Shown here piece after piece: positions 11,939-22,015 of a stretch of 64,000 nucleotides of DNA; position 1 is the stretch's first letter; every line of letters begins with the position of its first letter. The notes beneath the pieces are model-generated. The model ran no database searches. It saw nothing but the letters and a program-made list of their open reading frames with translations, and was not told where the DNA came from. A program made the position numbers and the translations under genes. The stretch is from assembly GCA_026874595.1 (NCBI GenBank), contig CM049316.1:33053339-33117338 (forward strand), in the 5' to 3' direction. The stretch is from Sipunculus nudus. Its lineage: Eukaryota; Annelida; Sipuncula; Golfingiida; Sipunculidae.

Positions 11939-12018
11939 CCGCTCAGCGGAATTGTGTGTTAATATCCAGATAACTAAATTCGGCACACAATTTTTATAAT
12001 GGGATTTGAAATTGACTC
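11939..12018 (-). CDS. Candidate internal exon, unrecognised product
   Basis: Minus strand: acceptor ATAACCTGCCCGCAG ahead of 12018 and donor CGG|GTAATGAG after 11939. The 80-nt exon has exactly one open frame: two bases of a split codon, then VNFKSHYKNCVPNLVIWILT and HNSAER, ending in phase 0. The pyrimidine tract is only fair. No family recognised. Confidence 0.25.
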
Positions 12019-12487
12019 CTGCGGGCAGGTTATGCGCTCCTTCAAAACATTTGTTGCGGTGGTTGCCAAACACAGCTTTCAAGGTTAAAGAAGCTACCAT
12101 CTGCCTGTGCTAACTACAAAATAGATTTATCACATGGTCAATTTTCAGATTCACATGCAACGATGATCCAAGGCAAACCCATTACACAGGGGAGTAGTCC
12201 TGCTACCATGCATAGGCGTGACTAGCGGCGTTTGGTTCCTCTTTTATCTCCTCTTATGTCGAGAACCGCAAGCATTTTCGTCATTTTTTACATTGCTTCG
12301 CGGCCTACGAGTGCGCTGTTACTTAAAATGAACTAAACCATATGTAGAAGAGACTGTGTACTTCTTAGCAATACCAACAATGTGAGGAAAATATTTCTTT
12401 ATTACTCAATGTTTTGGTAAATCTCCCTGTATGTTTGATGAATTTCTGGCCGCATGTCACCCACCGATTATATTTCGGCAGGTCAAA

Positions 12488-12953
12488 TTTTAAAGGTGCC
12501 AATTCACCTACCTTTTGAAAAAGAATTCATGTGATTTCTGGCTTCCTCTGTGTGTATTAATGGTCCAATGGTAATTTTGGTTGTGAAAAGTTCTTATAAC
12601 GCCCTTGGGAAGGATGTATGAACTTGTTTATCAACATGTTTGTAAACACAGCGATGCTGACAGAAGAGTAAAATTTAACTTAAGGTGGTAGGTTGCATAT
12701 ATGCGGAGGTAGAAAGGCAACTTGTTGCAACGCCATTTACGGCAATGGCTTATCTGACTTGCTGCCAGATGACCTTGTTGAATTTGTTCTGATTATTTTG
12801 GTGGGCCCAGTATATAAGAAACAAGTTGATATAGACAAAAAAAGCAGCCTGTGTGTATTGATATCCACGTTTTCTGGCCTATTGTTTTATATAATATCTA
12901 AGGGATTACCTTTAGTTTATAAAGGTCAGACATATGACTGGACCCCTTTAAGA
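12488..12953 (-). mobile_element. MITE-like element, copy B, inverted relative to 146-532
   Basis: Its reverse complement aligns along its length with 146-532, keeping both terminal inverted repeats (TTTTAAAGGTGCC at one end and GACCCCTTTAA at the other). It is about 80 bp longer because of internal insertions near 12760-12870. A 112-residue frame (12693-13031) falls mostly inside the element and is incidental. Confidence 0.85.
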
Positions 12954-15146
12954 ACTGGGTGTATACAGAGAATGGATGGCCACTACCGTGCAATTTTCCT
13001 CGTGACTGGTATCACGACTAATATGAAGTAGGCCTATACAAGTCCACTATAAATGCCTGCTGGGTCGTCTGTTAAGGGTAAGGAGTGAATGTATCGAGGT
13101 TTCAGCGATTCGATGATTGCACATTACAGTGTTATCAATATTTAATATTCTGATTGGTTTTATCATTTCAAGGCAGAACAATGATATAACTTCTGATTTA
13201 TACTTCTAGTAGGGTTGAACAGTAAAACAAGCCATGAACCAATTTGGTTGGATTTACGAAAGAAAATAGTTTAATCCCTTTCAAAGAAATAACAATTCTA
13301 ACATTTCCGCTCACTTTAATGATGACACATTCACGAAGTACTACTATTTAAAACCATTCAAACATGAATGTATTACATTTTCTAAGATATAACTGAGAAA
13401 AATAATAATCTTTAAAACAAGATTGTATACAAATTTGTTTTATGAAATGTATATGAATTAGTTTAATGTAACATGTATTTGTCATAATAAAATGCAGAAT
13501 TATACTGTAGCAAGTTATGTATGCACCTTAATGTACCGAATTAAGCACTGTTTACTATCCCTGTCTTTATCAAATATACAGACCTAACAGCTAGCAGAAA
13601 TATAACCTTGGACAAAGTAGGGTGTCGGCGAGACTGCAATTAAGGCAGAGCTGGCCGATCATAGGGCTGTGCTATAAAATCTACTTCCAAACGGTGAGTC
13701 CCAGGTTCATTATTCTATCGACTACCGCCGTCGGGCTTTATCTTATACCATTATGTGGCTGATGCTGTATCCTTGCAATGTCCTGGGCTCCCTTTATGAG
13801 GCTAATGAACCAGACGGTGTCCCTTGGGGAGTAGGTCGGTGGAAGGGTCGCCTTACTATGTCACTAAAGGTAATATTAGTAAACCTGTACCTGAAACTCG
13901 CGATTTATCCGGTTCGGCCTCCTAATCCGCACCTGCCTTTTCACGTAATGGATCAGATGTGACCATTGTGGGTGCCTGAGACTGCAACATGTGGTAACCG
14001 AAAACCATTGACAGCTTTGCAGCGGATCATCCGGTTTAGTTGGTTTGAACAAACAGAGCATATAATGTAACCGTGGATTAAATATTAAATGGAAAAGCGT
14101 CGGGACACTGGTCTGTATTGATCACAACAGTTCTGTTATAACTGATAGCAGCAAGTCTAGATCTGCGTGATATCATTTCAGACTTTAGAATATGGTTAAA
14201 ATGAAAATTACTGGTTTCTTATAATTGTTTGTGTTTCAACTAATATATATAAAGTAATGTTTAACGAACCCCTCTTTGTCTCGGCTTATTATATATATAT
14301 TTTTTTTATTATTCAACCAATCGTAGAGTGCCATGGCAGTATATTTTAGTATTTATAAATTTATCGGTACAGTTTGGCACCGAAAAGGCCATTTGATGCT
14401 ATGTCAGTGGAAAGGAATAGGGGACCAGGACACATGTACCACATAGAATTGTCAATCCTCGGGCTCAGCATTGCAGATTGCCACTTGTTTCTGGCTTGTA
14501 AATTAAATCTTCCATCGGGACTTCACTGAATAACCTCAAAGATTTTTACGGGGCATATACATATAACTACATCTGATTGGTTAAAATCTCGATGCCATCC
14601 AGGCAATCGTAAACGTTTCGTCTGGACCTGTCACAAGACGTCCTCCGGCAGCTGCCTGGAATAAGTGTACGCGAGTGTACTGGTTCAAATGCCTAGTTCC
14701 TTATTCATGAAATAGACAGCAGAGCGGCTCGCTGAATTATGGTCAGTGAAAGCGTAGCTGCTACAGAGTTGATAGTATGAATATGAGGCAGTCGCACAAC
14801 TTAAAACTTCCTTTCACTAAATCATATCTTACTCGTTCTAAATTACTGGGGGTTTTTTTGTTTTTTTTTTTTTTACAGTTCATCCTCAACTTTAGTTACT
14901 TGATTAGTTATTTTCTTACAAAGCAGTACAATGACTTCATTTTCACCCCCGCACAGGAAGTTATGTTTTCATAACTCGTATTTGTTTGTTGGCTTGTTCT
15001 GCAGTGAGGAGGATGCGCTCAAATGAGCGCCATTAGATCTCCCATTTAATGTTACAAAAGAACAGCAAATTATCATTCTTTCACATACAGCTGATATAAA
15101 AGAAACACCGAGGGATCACACCATATTAAAATGTACGGTTTATTGT
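12954..15146. other. Spacer with a few weak open stretches
   Basis: From 13677 to 13961 the plus strand stays open for about 94 codons in one frame (including MWLMLYPCNVLGSLYEANEP), and two donor-like sites occur inside (CG|GTGAGTCC at 13690s, AAAG|GTAATA at about 13869). No good acceptor accompanies them. T16 with an acceptor at 14878 precedes a 31-residue frame to a stop at 14974. Neither is called. The rest is AT-rich. Confidence 0.35.
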
Positions 15147-15325
15147 TCAAGTCAGGACTATAATTTCCTGTCGTCTACTTCCACAATGTCTTGTACGTTT
15201 TGCCTCGAAATACAGATGGGAATGTAGGGCTATATGGTATTCGTTTTTCGAAAGAAATGGCAACGTGAACTTAATATGGATTGTATAGAACGGACGGACA
15301 TCAGGTGTTCCGCTGAACATTTTAC
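15147..15325 (-). CDS. Candidate terminal coding exon with adjacent AATAAA
   Basis: Minus strand: a pyrimidine-rich acceptor (TTTCTTTGATTCTTTCC, then ATATGTTCAG) precedes 15325. The exon opens with two bases of a split codon, then 58 residues (KMFSGTPDVRPFYTIHIKF... to ...RRQEIIVLT) and TGA at 15149-15147. AATAAA follows immediately on the same strand (15144-15139), so stop and poly(A) signal are almost contiguous. No domain recognised. The frame extends upstream to 15350, so the acceptor is not strictly needed. Confidence 0.3.
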
Positions 15326-15851
15326 CTGAACATATAGTGGAAAGAATCAAAGAAATAACAGAGATTTTGTTTCATTAAGAACGATAATACGATATGTCAT
15401 TGACATCAGTATAGTACCTCAGACAACATATGTCTCTCCACAACCCTAACTCCCGACCCAGACTTTAATCATAATTGGCCCCGCCAGATTGTCACGGAGC
15501 CCCTGTCCAGAAAGGCGTATTTATATCCCCGGGGAGCTGTTTATTAATTATTCTCCCTCCAGATTCTGAACACAATCCCGGAGCAGGTGTGACATTTAAC
15601 GCAGCACATAACGATCCACGTTTCTTTTCGGGGTATATTTTCTTAATAATGGTGATCAGATAAGGTGTGTATGCAGCGTATTCTGATGTGCCGGCCTTCT
15701 AACACGGAATAAGATGGTGTAATGGCCAGGGCGCTAATTTTCTAAACGCAAGTTTAGGATTCGCGTCACTTTTGACGTTTCCCTTCTTAGACTCCACTTG
15801 TCAATTACTTTTAGCAAGATCGAGTGTTCTGAAGTGAATGGATACCAATCA
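15326..15851. other. Spacer with GC-richer patch and possible decayed tRNA-like head
   Basis: 15475-15600 is less AT-rich than its surroundings and includes a TATTTATA next to CCCCGGGG (about 15519-15536); function unknown. 15712-15772 has A-box-like GGTGTAATGGCCAGGGCGC and B-box-like GGATTCGCGTC spaced like a tRNA, suggesting a decayed SINE head. Weak. Confidence 0.3.
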
Positions 15852-16212
15852 TTAAGGTAGGATTAGGAGGGGCACAGGAGGTGGGCCCTCTCTGATTCGG
15901 AAAAAAAAATACGGGAAAAAGAATGATATACGCTTAACATTCCATAACCTTGGTGCCACGGCTGAGAAGGCTCTCGAACGACACATCTGACTCAATTCGT
16001 GCCTTAGGAATCTGTAAAAGCTGCCTGACTGGAACATAAATATTAAAAGGTTCCTGATATAAATATTCGATTGACCAGTTAAGGCTTTGTATATCAATAA
16101 TTTTAAAATCAATGCGCTGTCTCACAGGGAGGCAATGAAGTTCTTTAAGTACTGGTGTAATGTGGTCGCGCTTCTGACACGGTATCAACATTTCCGACTT
16201 CATCTTAAGCAT
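15852..16212 (-). mobile_element. Non-LTR retrotransposon (LINE) ORF2 C-terminal remnant, frameshifted
   Basis: Two overlapping minus-strand frames together encode the region after the reverse transcriptase palm in CR1/L2/RTE-like invertebrate LINEs. The first frame has HITPVLKELHCLPVRQRI near 16165-16110. After a frame change the second gives LKLLIYKALTGQ (about 16110) and then RAFSAVAPRLWN near 15970-15930. The HITPVLxxLHWLPV, YKALxG and APRLWN blocks are the well-known conserved signature. The palm motif, endonuclease and 5' part are absent, and the frame is broken at least once, so this is a dead 5'-truncated copy. Confidence 0.88.
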
Positions 16213-17390
16213 CTCAAAACGTACTGATTATTGCGGTGTCTTATTCGGAATAGTGTCCTGAAAATAGTAATAAAATAAATACATTTAAAACAAAAATAAA
16301 AAAGACCAAACCTGAACCAGTAGGACGTTTAATATAGATTAAACGGAGAAATGTGAAAATTCTTGTAACGTAAATCCATCCCTGTGTTCAAAGTGATAAT
16401 AAAAAAAATTATATTTCATGTTCAACATTCCTTAATTTATCATTTATCATTAAATGTTTGTTATTAAAGACGCTAAAAAATTCCTCAAGTGCAGCTTGGA
16501 GCTAGTCTTCCCGGTTTCAGCTTTAAGAAAATGAATCTCGGGTCGCTTTTACGGTATATTCATAAAATCTTTTCAACGGGCAAAACATGTATTTCCTTTC
16601 AAAAGTAGGGTTGTAGTATATATGAATCGTACCCTTACTGTCTCACACTGAGAGAATACATACTGTGTCAGTCTACATCAAGAGGCTTTAAAACGGAAAT
16701 GTTAACGAGAAAGACTTTTATGTTATTTTTAGGAATGGTGGTATGGCATTTCATGGCCTCTTGCTGTCGTGTGTACGCTATGTTTGGGTGAGCTAGAGAT
16801 CAACAAATATTCTATAAAAGAGCTTTGTGGAGTCACTGGTATGGTTCCTTTTCACTTTGCGTGGGACAGGTAGCCATAAGAACATAAATAATGAAGACTT
16901 TCCTGGAATATCCGAGAGAAGACCCATAAGACTTCCGTAATATAGCTATCCATAACACTAGAAATAGTAGCGCTTCATGTCGTAACTATACAATCAAGCA
17001 GGACGTTACAGCCATTAAAACGTCATCTGTCATCAGCGTATTATCTTGAGAAGCTTTAGGATACGGTATAGAAAAGAAAATAACAGATACATATCCGTAC
17101 GAGCAGGATTTTTATACTCTCAATGCTTCCGTCGTTTTGTTATCTGTACTAGAAAATCCATTCTTTCACAGAATTATAGATTTTTCTCGGAGCAGAAATA
17201 TTCTTTACAATAAAAACATAACAATTGCAGTATCTAAATGTAAAAAGAATTCTTCATGACGTTTAATTTGTTACAGAATCGCTGTTGTAACTAGTGTATG
17301 AACAGGTGCAAGATGATATATCCTAGATCTGAAACCTAGAGAGAATTTCATAATAGAGTGCTCACACGTGATACAAACCAGATACCGGGT
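16213..17390. other. AT-rich spacer, nothing firmly recognised
   Basis: A 55-nt stretch at 16733-16787 sits between an acceptor-like TATGTTATTTTTAG and GG|GTGAGC, but all three frames are open, so it carries no coding evidence. Confidence 0.4.
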
Positions 17391-17826
17391 AACCTATTGT
17401 CAACATGTGTTACTTAATATTTGGTACATAATAATTGTAACAGACCATTCAAGAAGACAGCCTTGCCTATTCGTCGACTCATGTATCATTAAAAATAATT
17501 TTTTCCTTCAACGAAAAACCAAACCAAGCCAGTAACCGTTACATTCCTGACAATCAAAATGTTGACGGTGTTGAGGTTAAAATATATCACTATGAAAACA
17601 GCTTTAAACGTTTGTTCGAATTTTATGCGTATGTCTGTTTCACAATGAAACATGTAATTGATCATCTATAAACGCACCTGAGGTATCAATGATCAGAGCG
17701 TCCATTCCGGCTGAACAATCTTGATAGATCCGCCTGTCTATGTGGACTTAATTCAGTTTTCAATCTCTCAACAAATATTTCAGCTTACAGATCAACAAAC
17801 CAAACAACAAAGAAAGAGACATGGAT
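17391..17826 (+). repeat. 436-bp direct duplication, left copy
   Basis: This segment (starting AACCTATTGTCAACATG, ending AAAGAGACATGGAT) recurs at 17970-18405 with the same length and about eight substitutions that I can count, so near 98% identity. A 143-bp unique spacer separates the copies. Neither copy has coding capacity or terminal inverted repeats. Confidence 0.98.
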
Positions 17827-17969
17827 CCCTAGTCTCCTTAACGGAGGCAATAAAGATAGTAAATGATCAGTCAGACTTTTTTTTTCTTGTTACCCTGGCA
17901 ACGATGTAAATCGTCTATCATCGTTCCTGCAGGATTGATTAGGAAACAGGTTTGCTGGTCTAAACAGAC

Positions 17970-18405
17970 AACCTATTGTCAACATGTGTTACTTAATATT
18001 TGGTACATAATAATTGTAACAGACTATTCAAGAGGACAGCCTTGCCTATTCGTCGACTCATGTATCATTAAAAATAATTTCTTCCTTCAACGAAAAACCA
18101 AACCAAGCCAGTAACCGTTACATTCCTGACAATCAAAATGTTGACGGTGTTGAGGTTAAAATATATCACTATGAAAACAACTTTAAACGTTTATTCGAAT
18201 TTTATGCGTATGTCTGTTTCACAATGAAACATGTAATTGATCATCTATAAACGCACCTGAGGTATCAATGATCAAAGCGTCCAATCCGGCTGAACAATCT
18301 TGATAGATCCGCCTGTCTATGTGGACTTAATTCAGTTTTCAATCTCTCAACAAAGATTTCAGCTTACAGATCAACAAACCAAACAACAAAGAAAGAGACA
18401 TGGAT
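17970..18405 (+). repeat. 436-bp direct duplication, right copy
   Basis: Right member of the pair with 17391-17826. The differences are substitutions only; I see no indel. Candidate mechanisms are unequal exchange or replication slippage with retained spacer. It could also be the paired ends of an LTR-type element with a 143-bp interior, but the ends are not TG...CA. Confidence 0.98.
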
Positions 18406-18674
18406 TTGCTTGCGATACTTTATGAGTGACTTTATGCGTAATAAATCAGAATTTGTTAAACATTTATAACCGTCTTGTGCCTGTTGTGTCCTGTTGACTG
18501 TGCCGGGGAGGGATTAAAGATTAATAATGAGAAAAAAGTTTTACAGTTTAATGCCATGACTGTGGACTCAAGGACTCAAATATAACAGAAACGTTAGAAT
18601 ACATGAACAATAAATAATAATGCATTACCTTCTCAGAGAATTTGCGACTGAATATATTATATATATGTACTATA

Positions 18675-18830
18675 TATAAGTGGTATAGCCGTGTTAGCAT
18701 GTAGTTGAAGCATAAGTAAAGATAAAGAGTGACGCCTTTTAAACAGACTAACGTGTTTATTATAATATTTGTTTGAAATAATAAACAAGTCAGTCTATCT
18801 AAAAGGCATCACTCTTTATCTTTACCTACA
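18675..18830 (+). mobile_element. Snap-back element with GCCGTGTTAG head
   Basis: Starts with GTGGTATAGCCGTGTTAGC. It then has a long hairpin: 18714-18764 pairs with 18776-18827 (GTAAAGATAAAGAGTGACGC against GCATCACTCTTTATCTTTAC) with few mismatches and a short AT loop. A related arrangement occurs at 53648-53815. From memory, GCCGTGTTAG followed by AAAGAGTG-CCTTTTA-GACTAAC resembles an interspersed repeat found in several animal genomes; not searched. Confidence 0.7.
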
Positions 18831-19576
18831 CTGTAATATATGTTTAGTGTTTGAATATATGCATTGTTGGCGAATATCTTAATATTTAAGAAAATTTACG
18901 ACCATTTAGGTTATTGTTAATACGTCAGATGATTTTTTTTTATTCAAAGTTTTATCATAGAATTCTCATGAACAGAATTATGGCATTTATGAAACATAAT
19001 GAATCAAATGCTTGACCTCATGGCATGTTAGGAGTATTGTCGGTCACCAGTTACCATTTGGGTGTTAGTAATAATTTCTTTTAATTTCTTTTCATCTTCG
19101 TGTGGTGACTCATATAACACTATTCACCACAAATGGCCGTATCAATACTAACAGGACAAAATCTGATTATGTGCTGCCTTATATTCTACAGAACCGGTCC
19201 AGGATCCTGGTGTGTATATGACAAGGGAATAATAAATAGGTAGATTACTGGGCGATAAATAATGATTCCAAGCCAGAGGCTCCGTAACAGCGTGCCTGCG
19301 ATACCAGTCCATTACATTTAGAGGATGGGCTGGTCGTGACAGCTCTTCTGATGTCTGTGGGTAGAATCGTAAAGGTACAACCCTACCAGTTCTGCAGGTC
19401 TGTGTTAATTAACTTTACTCTGATTTGATGCAAGTTTTATCCCTTGATCTCCTTTTTGTGTCAGAGTATTCGGGATTACCCAGGATTTTCTATATCTAAA
19501 TTTAAAATTAGATCTGCCTTTCTTTTACCTTCTTTTCTACTTTTTTTCTAAATTGATATAGATTTCTCGTTTTCAG
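18831..19576. other. Spacer, nothing recognised
   Basis: AT-rich sequence with no repeat pair or RNA motif. The last 60 bases are strongly pyrimidine-biased and lead into the acceptor before 19577. Confidence 0.5.
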
Positions 19577-19920
19577 ACTATCGAGACACTGGGAGCTACG
19601 CTTCCACACACCTTGATTCATTGAGCCATTCTGGCGGGCATTTCATTAATGAAAAGGTAATCGAACCAATCAAATGTCTACCGTACAATCGTTCCTCGTG
19701 GACGTCTGGTGCGATGTTCGATCAAACGGTTAGCATTAACTGGAGGTATCGAGAATCTAACCAGTATTGTAAATATATAGAAGCCTGTCCTGTTGGATTT
19801 ATTGGCATTTCTGATTTCAGCCTGAACATTTGCAGGCTTGTTCTATTTCATAGAGATATAGAGATGCCAGCGCGGCTCATGAAATCACGGTCTGTGGGGG
19901 CATGGCTTCCAGGGGCTTGA
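19577..19920 (+). CDS. Candidate exon, two possible 3' ends, unrecognised product
   Basis: A strong acceptor (GATTTCTCGTTTTCAG, ending 19576) is followed by one frame that stays open for 113 codons to TGA at 19918-19920. It begins with two bases of a split codon, then YRDTGSYASTHLDSLSHSGG. A donor (GAAAAG|GTAATC) after 19656 would make an 80-nt internal exon ending in phase 0; otherwise it is a terminal exon. The later part includes WTSGAMFDQTVSINWRY and a Cys/Trp-containing stretch. Composition is balanced and not low-complexity. No family recognised and no AATAAA seen close downstream. Confidence 0.35.
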
Positions 19921-19994
19921 TGGTGTTAAGGTGAGGTTTCTGTCTGGACTGACTTCTGAAAATAATTATTTTTATGAAAAGTGGAACAATGCGC

Positions 19995-19995
19995 G

Positions 19996-20069
<74 letters not shown>
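19995..20069 (+). repeat. (CT)n microsatellite
   Basis: About 37 CT units with TTT and CAT interruptions. It abuts the left edge of the 2-kb repeat unit starting near 20070. Confidence 0.98.
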
Positions 20070-20074
<5 letters not shown>

Positions 20075-21940
20075 CATTAAACTATTAATGTATAATTAAA
20101 TTTAGAATTTTAATCAAGGGCTACCACAAATGCTTCACTCAAATAAATTGACGTGGAACGTGATGGTTGCACTCTCTCCAGCACATTCCTTCAGTTCAAT
20201 TCGAGTTTTCGGCAGTGGGCGGAGAAATAGAACAGCTGGATTTGTTAGGTGAAAGGCCGCCAGGGTGAGTTTGGCGTAAGTGGTGTGTGACCCGGGGAAA
20301 GGTCAAGACCATTTCATCTAGGGAACGTCCCTGCTTGGTCTTAGGAAGCCTGCTTAATCGTCTGTCAATCGTCTGTCACTTGTAAGGGCGGGGCGCTCTG
20401 GAAACCAGTATTGAACACTGGTACCAACGGCTCAGAGTAGTTCTTCAGATAATGAAGACAGAGGGGTCAACGGGATAACATACGCGACCCAAGGCACACC
20501 GGGAAATTGCAACTGAAAGTAATGTTTGTAAGACCTTGGGGTGGCGGTTCGTGCCATGGACTTCATATCATTTATAAGAAAATTATAAGTGGACTGCGTG
20601 TTATAAGAGGTTATACCCTGTATGTATAGACAGAAGTCGATATTTTTTTTACCTTTTGTATAGTTGGACTGGTGCAATAGTTTTCTTGCATAGCATAATG
20701 ATTTTGTTATTCGACTTTGGCAGTTTTATTACAAATAAGTCTGTTTTCAATATGTTAATTCTTAAAACTTACTTTTATAATCAGTGAATACTTAAAATGA
20801 TACATTACAAGCTTTGCACACATGTCGCATAAAGAATACATGAATATTGGATCTAAAATGCGAAAATGCGTATTATTTCCCCTAATCAAATTGAATTTTA
20901 TCCAAATTTAATCGGCCGTTAACTGACAGAAGATGCCCATGGCTTAAGTATTCAACTTCTTCAACCAAAAACAGCAAAAGGCAGGTGTAGAAACCGACGA
21001 AAAATTATCCTATGTTGTTTTCTTTATTCAGAGGAAACTCAAAATTCAAATTTAATTGGAGGTTACAAGTCACTTTGCTGTGATATTATTGGAAAGTTCA
21101 GTTCCATTGTAAATTTGTATGTGTGTGTTGCAGTATACAAGTAAATCATCTAAACCATTTAAATAGATTTTTAGATACTTATTGGAGAACTGATGGACAT
21201 CGTAAAGACAGGGAAAAAATTAGACTACATGTGCAGTGGAAACTCCTATATCTCCACTATATTTTTTGTTTAAAATTCATATTAACTACCACGTTTCTGT
21301 TTCCATTAATTCCTACATTTCTTCATGATCCTTGAGGGACCTCTGACTTAGTTAACCAAATCCCATGACCTCTCAGATCATGAATAAATCAACTCATCAT
21401 GACGGAGCTGCCATTCTCAAATATGTCTCAGAGGTGTAAAAGAAATATATTAATCCTTCATTTTGAAAGCCACATTTTTGTTCCTTTATATTGTTAAGGG
21501 CCTATATAACTAATAAAGCCTCCCGTCAAATGGAGAAGATACTTATAGAGATTTTATATCTACATCAAAGTAGACTCTATTTCTTTATCAATATTTGGGA
21601 CAAATTATCTTTGTGGCTGGACTATCTTAGAATTTACGTTGGATGTCAAATATGGTTGTTTCACAAAAACCGGCCTTTGGACACAATTATAATATTAGTC
21701 ATATATAGGTGACATATTTGCATCTGATATTTATTTTTAACTCTGACCTCATTTACAAGGTCGTACATGCCATAACCGATTTCTCATTTTGTAATCATAT
21801 ATATCCTGAGTGAATTTTCAGATTACAAATATGAAATGGTAGACAAGTGAAGATGTACCACTGAAAAGTACACAACTGACAGTGGTTTAGATTATAATTT
21901 TCGATGAGTTAATGTTTACCATATTTATATTTATACAAGG
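20070..21940 (+). repeat. Tandem ~2-kb repeat unit, copy 1
   Basis: Matches 22016-24450 along its whole length at diverged but obvious similarity. Shared blocks in the same order include AATGCTTCACTCAA, GATAACATACGCGACCCA, GGAGAACTGATG and CGGCCTTTGG-CACAAT. The last third recurs at 37300-37670 (+), 39690-39815 (-) and 60960-61180 (+), so that part is also dispersed. No open frame survives in both copies. Contains a local 11-bp doubling of CGTCTGTCA near 20358-20380. Confidence 0.9.
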
Positions 21941-21966
21941 TATAGTCAAAATACACATGCATATAC

Positions 21967-21969
<3 letters not shown>

Positions 21970-22015
<46 letters not shown>
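21970..22015 (+). repeat. (TA)n(TG)n microsatellite
   Basis: About 14 TA units continue directly into 9 TG units. It lies at the junction between the two 2-kb units, in the same relative position as the (CT)n before copy 1. Confidence 0.98.

Noticed and set aside
12693-13031. 112-codon plus-strand frame
   Set aside because: Lies mostly inside MITE copy B. The homologous copy at 146-532 does not preserve the frame, so it is chance.
14879-14974. 31-codon frame after T16 and ACAG
   Set aside because: The pyrimidine tract is just a poly-T run; no poly(A) signal or homology.
16733-16787. 55-nt stretch between splice-like sites
   Set aside because: All three frames are open and it is too short to give coding evidence.
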